DNA from: Ferrimonas sp044433165 | GTDB taxonomy: Bacteria; Pseudomonadota; Gammaproteobacteria; Enterobacterales; Shewanellaceae | Length of the DNA: 10,384 bases | Direction: 5' to 3' | Assembly: GCA_044433165.1 (NCBI GenBank) | Contig: JAWXTX010000094.1 | Location: 1-10,384 of the forward strand | Part shown: positions 1-6,314 of the stretch, piece by piece | Layout: each line of letters starts with the position of its first letter | How positions within the stretch are numbered: the first letter of the stretch is position 1 | Position numbers and translations under genes: made by a program | Notes under the pieces: model-generated | Database searches by the model: none | The model's input: only the letters and a program-made list of their open reading frames with translations | Told to the model about the DNA's origin: nothing

Positions 1-955
1 GCCCTCTGGGCGTACGCTGAAAAAAACCTTGTTGAATCAAAAACGGCTCTAGCACATCTTCAATGGTTTCTCGCTCCTCGCCAATGGCCGCCGCTAAATT
101 TTCCAAACCCACTGGACCGCCACCAAATTTATCAATAATGGTGGTCAGTAATTTCCGATCCAAATAATCAAAACCAGCGTGATCCACATCCAATAACCCC
201 AGCGCGGCAGAGGCGACTTCGGCGCTGATCTGACCGTCGTACTTTACTTCGGCAAAATCTCGAACCCGACGTAATAAGCGGTTGGCGATGCGGGGTGTCC
301 CTCGGCTGCGACGCGCAATTTCAAGGGCGCCTTCTGCATCCAACATCAGCCCCAGTTGCTCGGCGCTGCGTCGCACAATGCAGCTGAGATCAGCCACGGT
401 ATAAAATTCAAGCCGCAGTGGAATTCCAAAACGCGCTCTCAAAGGCGAGGTTAAGGCTCCTGCACGGGTGGTTGCCCCAATTAAGGTAAATGGCGGCAAA
501 TCCAATTTAATGGAGCGAGCCGCAGGGCCTTCACCAATCATGATATCCAGTTGGTAATCCTCCATTGCGGAATAAAGGATCTCCTCAACCATCGGGCTTA
601 AGCGATGAATTTCATCAATAAACAATACATCATGCGCTTCAAGGTTGGTGAGCAATGCCGCCAGATCGCCGGCTTTTTCCAATACTGGCCCTGAGGTGGA
701 CTTAATGCTTACCCCCATTTCATTGGCAATAATATTGGCCAAGGTGGTTTTACCCAGCCCCGGCGGCCCAAAGATTAAGACATGATCCAACGCCTCTTGG
801 CGCAAACGCGCCGCTTGAATAAAAATCTCCAACTGGCCCTTAGCTTCTGCTTGACCGGTATAGTCACCCAACATTTTGGGGCGCATTGCTCGGTCAATCG
901 CCTCCTCTTCTCGGCTTTCCGAGGGCGCTGCAATTAAACGATCCGCTTCAATCAT
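1..955 (-). CDS. ruvB: Holliday junction branch-migration ATPase RuvB (3' end off the window)
   Basis: AAA+ motor that, as hexameric rings on either side of a RuvA-bound Holliday junction, pumps DNA during recombinational repair. About 318 codons are visible from ATG at 955. The E. coli protein has 336 residues, so only the end of the C-terminal winged-helix domain is missing beyond position 1. Visible motifs are Walker A GPPGLGKTT (residues 63-71), Walker B DEIH (114-117), sensor 1 GATTR (160-164), a PLRARFG segment with the likely arginine finger (171-177), and the C-terminal EPFLIQQGFFQRTPRG. The start is supported by a GGAGAG ribosome binding site at about 963-968. It lies 14 bases downstream of the ruvA stop, so the two genes are almost certainly co-transcribed and share the SOS-controlled promoter in front of ruvA. 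The frame is intact and no key residue is missing. Confidence 0.97.
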   Translation of the reverse strand, partial: MIEADRLIAAPSESREEEAIDRAMRPKMLGDYTGQAEAKGQLEIFIQAARLRQEALDHVLIFGPPGLGKTTLANIIANEMGVSIKSTSGPVLEKAGDLAALLTNLEAHDVLFIDEIHRLSPMVEEILYSAMEDYQLDIMIGEGPAARSIKLDLPPFTLIGATTRAGALTSPLRARFGIPLRLEFYTVADLSCIVRRSAEQLGLMLDAEGALEIARRSRGTPRIANRLLRRVRDFAEVKYDGQISAEVASAALGLLDVDHAGFDYLDRKLLTTIIDKFGGGPVGLENLAAAIGEERETIEDVLEPFLIQQGFFQRTPRG

Positions 956-969
956 CACTCAGCTCTCCA

Positions 970-1593
970 TTACAACATCGCTTTGAGCGCTTCTTTGATG
1001 ATCTGCTCTGAGCTCATACCCGTGCTGGCAATTTTTGCCACCACTTTTGAGGCCGCAGCCTCTTTGTAGCCTAAAGCCACTAAAGCAGCGATGGCGTCTT
1101 CTTTCGCATCCGGCACATAGGTGGCTCGTGTGGCGGCCGCTTCGGCGTCATTCTCGCCATTAGAAGCGCCGTTAAATAAAGGCATCGCGAACGCTTTTAA
1201 GCGGTCGCGCATCTCCACCACCAAACGCTCGGCGGTCTTTTTTCCCACACCGGGAATTTTCGTCAAACTGGTGATGTTCTCAGCCTGAACGGCCTCAACA
1301 AATTGGCTGGTGGACATCCCTGACATAATGCCCAACGCCATTTTGGGACCAACCCCATTGGTTTTAATCAATTCACGAAACAGGCTCCGCGCTTCTTTGC
1401 TGTTAAAGCCATAAAGCAGCTGGGCGTCTTCACGCACCACAAAGTGGGTAACTAAAGTGACTTCCGCACCAATTTCCGGCAAATCGTAAAAGCAGGTCAT
1501 CGGCAATTGCACTTCGTAGCCAACCCCTGCGCAATCAATTACCACTTCTGGTGCCATTTTTTCTACTAACTGACCTCGGAGTCGTCCTATCAC
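970..1593 (-). CDS. ruvA: Holliday junction DNA-binding subunit RuvA
   Basis: Tetrameric junction-binding protein that loads RuvB and holds the four arms in a square-planar form. It has 207 residues, close to the 203 of E. coli. The N-terminal OB fold (about 1-63) begins with the hallmark MIGRLRG and contains the acidic pin E55-D56. The middle domain has two helix-hairpin-helix motifs, NGVGPK (79-84) and IPGVGKKTAERL (113-124). A flexible acidic/alanine-rich linker (about 140-160) leads to the RuvB-binding domain III (about 162-207). The start codon is GTG (1591-1593), chosen because it gives the conserved N-terminus and is preceded at 6 bases by AGGGG (1600-1604). It is the first gene of a ruvAB unit, with a LexA box and an extended -10 promoter upstream. 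Confidence 0.97.
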   Translation of the reverse strand: MIGRLRGQLVEKMAPEVVIDCAGVGYEVQLPMTCFYDLPEIGAEVTLVTHFVVREDAQLLYGFNSKEARSLFRELIKTNGVGPKMALGIMSGMSTSQFVEAVQAENITSLTKIPGVGKKTAERLVVEMRDRLKAFAMPLFNGASNGENDAEAAATRATYVPDAKEDAIAALVALGYKEAAASKVVAKIASTGMSSEQIIKEALKAML

Positions 1594-1599
1594 AATTTG

Positions 1600-1604
1600 C
1601 CCCT
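1600..1604 (-). promoter_or_regulatory. ribosome binding site of ruvA, supports GTG start
   Basis: AGGGG on the minus strand, 6 bases before the GTG start of ruvA. It decides the start, because no in-frame ATG lies near the conserved MIGRLRG N-terminus. Confidence 0.6.
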
Positions 1605-1638
1605 GCTACTTTATCGATCGCCAGCCTGATGCCGGATA

Positions 1639-1654
1639 CTGTTCAAATTTACAG
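1639..1654. promoter_or_regulatory. LexA (SOS) box upstream of ruvAB
   Basis: The 16-mer CTGTTCAAATTTACAG matches the gammaproteobacterial LexA consensus CTGT-N8-ACAG at all eight fixed positions. Flanking bases extend it to TACTGT...ACAGTG. It lies 45 bases before the ruvA start codon. It begins 5 bases downstream of a -10-like hexamer, so a bound LexA would cover the transcription start. ruvAB is a classic SOS operon in E. coli, which supports the assignment. The site is read directly from sequence; repression by LexA is inferred. Confidence 0.85.
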
Positions 1655-1659
1655 TGTTG

Positions 1660-1690
1660 ATGATACCAGCTTTTGCCATTGCCATAACAA
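1660..1690 (-). promoter_or_regulatory. putative ruvAB promoter with extended -10
   Basis: On the minus strand, TATCAT (1660-1665) is preceded by TGG, forming an extended -10 element (TGnTATCAT). A -35-like TTGTTA (1685-1690) sits 19 bases upstream, longer than ideal, so the extended -10 may carry most of the strength. The predicted start falls inside the adjacent LexA box. The preceding abgT terminator makes a dedicated promoter here necessary. Confidence 0.5.
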
Positions 1691-1703
1691 GAGTATTTAC
1701 CAT

Positions 1704-1729
1704 AAAAAAAGGCCGCATCAGCGGCCTTT
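1704..1729 (-). terminator. intrinsic terminator of the AbgT-family gene
   Basis: Read on the minus strand, a stem AAAGGCCGC/GCGGCCTTT with a TGAT loop runs into seven T residues (plus-strand A-run 1704-1710, arms 1708-1716 and 1721-1729). It lies 26 bases after the transporter stop codon. It should insulate ruvAB from transporter transcription. Confidence 0.92.
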
Positions 1730-1755
1730 AGAGAGTCATTCACTAAAATGTGGCA

Positions 1756-3297
1756 TTAACCACCATAGGTGTAGCTGGCGCCAAGACCCAATGGCAAGCC
1801 AATAGCCCAGTATAAGAGTAACCAAACGGTCCAAGTCAGTAACAAGGCAATGGAGTATGGGAACATGGAGGCAATCAAAGTACCTACCCCAGTGCTTTTC
1901 ACATAGCGCTGACAATACACCACCACCAGTGGGAAATACGGCATCAGCGGGCTAATAATGTTACTGGAAGAATCACCAATGCGGTAAGCCGCTTGCGATA
2001 AATCAGGCGAGATCCCCAATTGCATCAGCATTGGTACTAATACTGGCCCAATCAGCGCCCACTTTGCTGAAGCGCTGCCCATAAATAGGTTTACAAAGCT
2101 TACCAACAGCACGAGGCCAACAATGGTAACACCTGCCGGCAAGCCCAACGATTGTAAGAAGTTAGCACCTTTCACTGCCAGCAAAACACCCAATTCAGAT
2201 TGGCCAAAAGCCGCAATAAACTGTGCGCAGAAAAAAGCCATTACAATGTAAGCGGCCATGCCTTCAATGGCTTTATTCATCGATTTAATGACATCGCCAC
2301 TGTTGCTGTAAGTCTTATTGGCAAAGCCAAAGATGATGCCGGGTATCACAAAAAAGATGAAAATCAGTGGCACAATCGAGCGCATTAATGGCGATGCGAA
2401 GTTTGAAAGTTCTCCGTTGGCATCTCGCAGCGGTGAGCTTTCTGGAAAGGCCACCAACACAACCAATGCCATTGCGCTCAGCATGCCTCCAACCGCTAAG
2501 CGAAACGCTTTGTTTTCAGTTTCAGAGATCTCATCCATCTTCGGCACATCAATGTCGTCATTGATTGGCGTATTGGCATTTAAACGTGGCTCCATCACTT
2601 TATCGGTGAGGTACCAGATCACCAAAATAATTGGCACCCCAGAAGACGCGGCAAAAAACCAGTTATTTAATGGGTTGAGCGTAATAGTTGGATCTAATGT
2701 TTGCGCAGCAGCCTGAGTAAACGACTGCAACAAAGGATCGATTGCAGAAGGAATAAAGTTGGCGCAAAAACCACCAGATACCCCTGCGAACGCCGCCATC
2801 ACCCCCGCTAATGGGTGGCGACCTACGGCATAAAACAACACCCCAGCAACTGGAATTACCACCACATACCCAGCATCCGTGGCGGTGTGTGAGATGATCC
2901 CCACAAGCGCAACAGCAGGCGTAAGTAAATGCACGGGAGTGACTTTCAGCATCTTTTTCAAGGCAGTCGTAATAAAGCCTGAATGTTCTGCTACGCCAAT
3001 GCCCAACATGGCCACCAAAACGACCCCGAGCGGTGCAAAGGAGGTAAAGGTTGGAACCATATTAACCAAGAACTTCACCAATGCTTCTGGTGCCAGCAAA
3101 TTCACAATGCTGACCGCTTCGCCGGTGCGAGGGTTAATTTCAGAGAAGGTCAAGTTCGATAGCAGTGCAGAAACCACCCAAACGGTAACCATCAATATTA
3201 AGAAAAGCACTGACGGATCAGGCAATTTATTGCCCACCCGCTCAATGCCATCAAGCATTCGAGCCAAAAGGCCAGACTTCGGTTGTGTCTTATCCAT
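1756..3297 (-). CDS. AbgT-family transporter (p-aminobenzoyl-glutamate / antimetabolite efflux type)
   Basis: A 513-residue polytopic inner-membrane protein of the AbgT family, whose members include E. coli AbgT, Neisseria MtrF and Alcanivorax YdaH. Known roles are p-aminobenzoyl-glutamate uptake and export of sulfonamides/p-aminobenzoate. Hydrophobic segments run through most of the protein, with a hydrophilic loop at about 240-265. Residues reported as functionally important in MtrF (D193, S417, W420, P438, R446, D449, P457) appear here with matching spacing as D187, S410, W413, P431, R439, D442 and P450, within AIDPL, SASAKW, AYRIGDSSSN and ISPLMPY. The length is normal. There are no abgA/abgB amidohydrolase genes beside it, so a stand-alone pump is as likely as folate-catabolite uptake; direction and substrate cannot be read from sequence. 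It forms a single-gene unit with its own terminator, placed between ruvC and ruvA, where relatives usually have nothing. Confidence 0.93.
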   Translation of the reverse strand: MDKTQPKSGLLARMLDGIERVGNKLPDPSVLFLILMVTVWVVSALLSNLTFSEINPRTGEAVSIVNLLAPEALVKFLVNMVPTFTSFAPLGVVLVAMLGIGVAEHSGFITTALKKMLKVTPVHLLTPAVALVGIISHTATDAGYVVVIPVAGVLFYAVGRHPLAGVMAAFAGVSGGFCANFIPSAIDPLLQSFTQAAAQTLDPTITLNPLNNWFFAASSGVPIILVIWYLTDKVMEPRLNANTPINDDIDVPKMDEISETENKAFRLAVGGMLSAMALVVLVAFPESSPLRDANGELSNFASPLMRSIVPLIFIFFVIPGIIFGFANKTYSNSGDVIKSMNKAIEGMAAYIVMAFFCAQFIAAFGQSELGVLLAVKGANFLQSLGLPAGVTIVGLVLLVSFVNLFMGSASAKWALIGPVLVPMLMQLGISPDLSQAAYRIGDSSSNIISPLMPYFPLVVVYCQRYVKSTGVGTLIASMFPYSIALLLTWTVWLLLYWAIGLPLGLGASYTYGG

Positions 3298-3341
3298 GGT
3301 TTTTACCCATTATATTTATCAACTATTTGTCAGCTGTACGC

Positions 3342-3370
3342 TTATAAGTGGGTGTAAACCCGCTGCCAGT
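3342..3370 (-). promoter_or_regulatory. possible promoter of the AbgT-family gene
   Basis: On the minus strand, CTGGCA (plus-strand tgccag, 3364-3369) and TATAAG (plus-strand cttata, 3341-3346) are about 17 bases apart, roughly 45-70 bases before the ATG. The spacer contains the small inverted repeat GGGT-TTAC-ACCC, a possible operator. A closer TATAAT lies too near the ATG to leave a usable leader. This is a pattern match only. Confidence 0.3.
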
Positions 3371-3441
3371 ATATAGGCACCTTCGTATGAAGAGTGTCCA
3401 TTCTAGTGGTCTTGCCGACGTGCTCGCCTTAACCGCTGCCA

Positions 3442-3462
3442 GTTAATCGAATTAACGATTAA
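3442..3462. repeat. overlapping perfect palindromes (possible operator)
   Basis: Two perfect inverted repeats overlap: GTTAAT-CGA-ATTAAC (3442-3456) and TTAATCG-AATTAA-CGATTAA (3443-3462). They lie 13 bases before a possible small plus-strand ORF and about 145 bases before the divergent AbgT gene. The arrangement resembles a dimeric regulator site, but no regulator gene is adjacent. Confidence 0.45.
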
Positions 3463-3475
3463 AAAGCCTACCCTA

Positions 3476-3634
3476 ATGGATATTTTACGGTTAAAACAAC
3501 GCCTACCAGCACTTCGTTACGAACACCTCGGTACAATAACCACTGAGTTAATGGCACAAGTGATATTAAGTGGGTCGCAGCAAGAAAACCATGCAATCAT
3601 GAAGATAAAATCGAACAATTCTGCAGATAATTAA
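3476..3634 (+). CDS. possible small protein, 52 residues, unrecognised
   Basis: An ATG-to-TAA frame encoding 52 residues, starting MDILRLKQRLPALRYEHLG and ending KIKSNNSADN. It is basic at the N-terminus and hydrophilic at the end, with no membrane segment, no cysteine and no motif I recognise. No good ribosome binding site precedes the ATG; only AAAAAGCC lies upstream. It is in an otherwise empty interval, divergent from the AbgT gene, and just downstream of overlapping palindromes. It could be a real small protein, a decayed remnant or chance. The first half looks more protein-like than random sequence usually does, but that is a weak impression. Confidence 0.2.
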   Translation: MDILRLKQRLPALRYEHLGTITTELMAQVILSGSQQENHAIMKIKSNNSADN

Positions 3635-3645
3635 TGCCAACACGC

Positions 3646-3673
3646 CTATTTGTTTGAAAAACAGACAAAATAG
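3646..3673. repeat. AT-rich imperfect hairpin
   Basis: CTATTTGTTTG and CAGACAAAATAG can pair (11 bp with one wobble and one bulged base) around an AAAAA loop. No T-run follows on the minus strand, so it is not a standard terminator for ruvC. It could be an mRNA 3' stabiliser or a protein-binding site. Confidence 0.3.
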
Positions 3674-3772
3674 TTGTTACCACACAAGCTGCCAAAGTGA
3701 AGCAACGTCATGTCATTCAAGCTGTTAATAAGTGGCCGATGCACGCAAAGCTCCGTCTGACCGACTAAAACC

Positions 3773-4294
3773 TTACCGATAACGACCGCCAATGCGGCCT
3801 GACGTACGTCCGGCTAATGCCACTAAACCACGTTGAGTGTTGGCATGGGTAATGGCAATAGCCAGCGCATCTGCCGCATCCGCTTGCGGCAGGCCGGGCA
3901 GTTTTAAGATGGAGGCCACCATATGCTGTACTTGCGCTTTTTTGGCCGCACCGTTGCCTACGGTGGCTTGTTTTATTTGGGTGGGTGAATATTCAAAGAC
4001 AGGCAGCCCTTGATTCATGGCAGCCACAATCGCAACGCCCCGAGCTTGCCCCAATTTTAAAGCGGAATCGGCATTGCGCCCCATAAAAACACGCTCAATC
4101 GCTAACTCTGCTGGGGCAAACTGCGCTATCAATTCACTGACACCATCAAAAATAATTTTTAAACGTTCAGGTAAGGTGCCCTCTGCCATGCGAATGCAAC
4201 CACTGCCTAAATAATGCTGATGACGGCCCGTCACTTGGATCACCCCATAGCCGGTGATCCGTGAACCGGGATCAATACCTAAAATAATACTCAC
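3773..4294 (-). CDS. ruvC: Holliday junction resolvase RuvC
   Basis: Dimeric RNase H-fold endonuclease that cuts Holliday junctions symmetrically after RuvAB branch migration. It has 173 residues, the same size as E. coli RuvC. The four metal-binding acidic residues are present as D8 (ILGIDPGSR), E67 (LAIERVF), D139 and D142 (QADAADALAIAITH). The junction-probing phenylalanine is F70. The start is GTG (4292-4294), giving the conserved MSIILGIDPG; only a weak AAGAG-like ribosome binding site precedes it. It lies downstream of an aspS terminator, so it depends on a weak local promoter or read-through. It is separated from ruvAB by the AbgT gene, and no LexA box is seen in its upstream region. 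Confidence 0.97.
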   Translation of the reverse strand: MSIILGIDPGSRITGYGVIQVTGRHQHYLGSGCIRMAEGTLPERLKIIFDGVSELIAQFAPAELAIERVFMGRNADSALKLGQARGVAIVAAMNQGLPVFEYSPTQIKQATVGNGAAKKAQVQHMVASILKLPGLPQADAADALAIAITHANTQRGLVALAGRTSGRIGGRYR

Positions 4295-4342
4295 AAATCA
4301 TGCTCTTATTAATCAACTGCGGCACAAATGGGTGCAGCTAAT

Positions 4343-4365
4343 AAAAACCCGGCACAATGGCCGGG
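4343..4365 (-). terminator. intrinsic terminator after aspS
   Basis: On the minus strand, CCCGGC and GCCGGG arms (4360-4365, 4348-4353) with a 6-base loop are followed by five T residues (4343-4347), about 25 bases after the aspS stop. It implies that aspS and ruvC are not a simple operon, or that ruvC is fed by read-through. Confidence 0.8.
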
Positions 4366-4390
4366 CTCAAAACAGGACAACTCTTAAGGG

Positions 4391-6157
4391 TTATTCCGCC
4401 TTTGGCGATGGGATATGCATGATCCCAAGTTCTTGTAACTGCTCAGGATTCGCCAAACCAGGGGCATTGGTTAATGGGCACGCGGCCGTGGTGGTTTTCG
4501 GAAAAGCCATCACTTCGCGAATGGACTCTGCCCCCACCATCAACATCACGAGACGATCTAAACCAAAGGCCAAACCAGCGTGTGGTGGCGTGCCATACTT
4601 TAACGCATCCAACAAGAAACCAAATTTCTCACGGGCTTCCTCATCTTGAATTCCCAAAACACGGAACGCAGCGGCTTGCATCTCGGCTTGGTGGATCCGC
4701 ACCGAACCACCGCCCAATTCAACGCCATTCAGCACCATGTCGTAGGCATTAGACAAGGCACCATCTGGATTCGCTTCCAGCTCAGCCGGTGTCATGTCAC
4801 GTGGGGCTGTAAATGGGTGGTGCAAGGCGTAGTAACGGCCATCGGCTTTTTCAAACATTGGGAAATCAACAACCCACAACGGTGCCCATTCACCAGAGAG
4901 CAGGTTAAAGTCTTCGCCGGCTTTAATGCGCAGCGCGCCCATGGCATCGGTCACTATTTTGTAGCTATCAGCACCAAACAGGATGATGTCACCCGCTTGA
5001 GCGGCGTTACGCTCAACAATGGCGTTAACGATTTCATCGCTTAGGAATTTCGCCACTGGCGATTGCACACCATCAATGCCCGCCCCAGCTTCGTTGATTT
5101 TGATCCACGCCATCCCTTTGGCACCGTAGATCCCCACAAACTTGGTGTAATCATCCAATTGTTTGCGAGACAGCTCCGCACCACCTGGGATCCGTAAACT
5201 GGTCACTCGACCTTCTGGATCATTGGCTGGGCCAGAGAACACTTTAAATTCAACGTCTTTAAGCAAATCGGCCACATCCACTAATTCCAGTGGGTTACGC
5301 AGATCTGGCTTATCGGAGCCAAAGCGACGCATGGCATCGGCGTAGGTCATGTGTGGGAAAACCGGCAGATCCACATTCAGCATTTTGCTAAATAAAGTGC
5401 GGATCATTGATTCCGTCTCAGCCATAACCTGCTCGGCACTCATAAATGAGGTTTCAATATCGATTTGGGTAAATTCTGGCTGACGATCGGCGCGAAGATC
5501 TTCATCGCGGAAACATTTTACTATTTGGTAATACTTATCCATGCCAGACATCATCAACAACTGTTTAAAAAGCTGCGGAGATTGTGGCAAGGCAAAGAAT
5601 TGACCCTTGTGGGTACGGCTTGGCACTAAGTAATCGCGCGCGCCTTCTGGGGTCGCGGCGGTTAAGATTGGGGTTTCGACGTCCATAAAGCCAGCGTCGT
5701 CTAAAAAGCGACGCACTTCGGAGGTAACTTTAGCGCGGAATTTTAAGCGGGCGCTCATTTCAGGACGGCGTAGATCCAAATAACGGTATTTCAGGCGCTG
5801 CTCTTCAGAAACATCGGTATTAAAGTCAATAGGCAGTGGCTCAGCACGGTTGATAATAACCAGCTCTTTGCCTAACACTTCAATCGCACCGGTGCCCATA
5901 TTGCGGTTAATTTGGCTGTCGGGACGTAGGCGCACCAAGCCTTTTACTTGAACACAGAACTCGCTGCGTAAAGACGATGCGGTTGCAAACGCCTCTTCCA
6001 GATCAGGATCGTACACCACCTGTACAATGCCTTCGCGATCTCGCAAATCAAGAAAAACGACCCCGCCCATATTACGAGCGCGGTTAACCCACCCTACTAA
6101 GGTTACTTCTTGACCCGCCAGGGCCTCTGTGACGTGTCCACAATAATGGCTGCGCAT
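4391..6157 (-). CDS. aspS: aspartyl-tRNA synthetase
   Basis: Class II synthetase that charges tRNA-Asp in the cytoplasm. It has 588 residues against 590 in E. coli and is collinear with it throughout. The N-terminal OB-fold anticodon domain (about 1-105) contains GWVNRARNMGG. The catalytic core has QSPQLFKQ (192-199), motif 2 with CFRDEDLRADRQPEFTQ (215-231, R217) and motif 3 GLAFGLDRL (528-536, R535). The bacterial GAD insertion domain lies between. At the position where nondiscriminating Pseudomonas-type enzymes carry a histidine (H31), this one has M30, nearer the Leu of E. coli; this suggests, weakly, a tRNA-Asp-specific enzyme. The ATG start has AGGA (6166-6169) 8 bases upstream. Usually yebC follows aspS; here ruvC does. 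Confidence 0.98.
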   Translation of the reverse strand: MRSHYCGHVTEALAGQEVTLVGWVNRARNMGGVVFLDLRDREGIVQVVYDPDLEEAFATASSLRSEFCVQVKGLVRLRPDSQINRNMGTGAIEVLGKELVIINRAEPLPIDFNTDVSEEQRLKYRYLDLRRPEMSARLKFRAKVTSEVRRFLDDAGFMDVETPILTAATPEGARDYLVPSRTHKGQFFALPQSPQLFKQLLMMSGMDKYYQIVKCFRDEDLRADRQPEFTQIDIETSFMSAEQVMAETESMIRTLFSKMLNVDLPVFPHMTYADAMRRFGSDKPDLRNPLELVDVADLLKDVEFKVFSGPANDPEGRVTSLRIPGGAELSRKQLDDYTKFVGIYGAKGMAWIKINEAGAGIDGVQSPVAKFLSDEIVNAIVERNAAQAGDIILFGADSYKIVTDAMGALRIKAGEDFNLLSGEWAPLWVVDFPMFEKADGRYYALHHPFTAPRDMTPAELEANPDGALSNAYDMVLNGVELGGGSVRIHQAEMQAAAFRVLGIQDEEAREKFGFLLDALKYGTPPHAGLAFGLDRLVMLMVGAESIREVMAFPKTTTAACPLTNAPGLANPEQLQELGIMHIPSPKAE

Positions 6158-6192
6158 CGTCCGGTTCCTATTAAATTCTTTTAAAGCGAGAA

Positions 6193-6215
6193 CTAGCCGC
6201 CTGAATTGCCGCTAG
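6193..6215 (-). repeat. inverted repeat in the aspS leader
   Basis: CTAGC (6193-6197) and GCTAG (6211-6215) flank a 13-base interior with partial further pairing, so a small hairpin is possible in the aspS mRNA leader about 36-58 bases before the ATG. It is not followed by a T-run, so a terminator is unlikely. Its function is unknown. Confidence 0.3.
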
Positions 6216-6231
6216 CTGGAAATATTTGGCC

Positions 6232-6260
6232 AGTATAGAGAAAAAGCCAATTAAGCTGAA
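6232..6260 (-). promoter_or_regulatory. putative aspS promoter
   Basis: On the minus strand TATACT (6232-6237) is a good -10 hexamer. The best-placed -35 is only TTCAGC (plus-strand gctgaa, 6255-6260), 17 bases upstream, which is weak. Initiation would leave a leader of roughly 65-70 bases before aspS. No terminator was seen after the upstream GGDEF-like gene, so aspS may also receive read-through. Confidence 0.4.
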
Positions 6261-6314
6261 GCCACCAAAGAGAGCCAGTTACGACTTTGCTGGTAAATTC
6301 ACCAGATACTGCCT

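Larger units (their letters stand above)
3298..3772. other. 475-bp gene-poor interval between ruvC and the AbgT gene
   Basis: No confident gene was seen here on either strand. It holds the likely upstream region of the AbgT gene at its left end, an overlapping pair of palindromes (3442-3462), a possible 52-residue plus-strand ORF (3476-3634), and an AT-rich hairpin (3646-3673). I found no terminator after ruvC, no yebC remnant in the reading frames I translated, and no tRNA-like structure. Confidence 0.6.

Noticed and set aside
3305..3316. TATAAT on the minus strand just before the AbgT gene as its -10 box
   Set aside because: It lies about 11 bases from the ATG, too close to leave a ribosome-binding leader, and no well-spaced -35 was found.
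2318..3376. Long plus-strand frames opposite the AbgT-family gene
   Set aside because: They are shadows of a clearly real minus-strand transporter gene and show no recognisable domain or ribosome binding site.
3298..3772. Decayed yebC or transposase remnant in the ruvC-AbgT spacer
   Set aside because: Translation of the frames I checked on both strands gave nothing resembling YebC or a transposase, and no terminal inverted repeats or target duplications were seen.
6290..6305. CTGGT-N6-ACCAG inverted repeat as terminator of the GGDEF-like gene
   Set aside because: The stem is only 5 bp and is not followed by a T-run on the minus strand.
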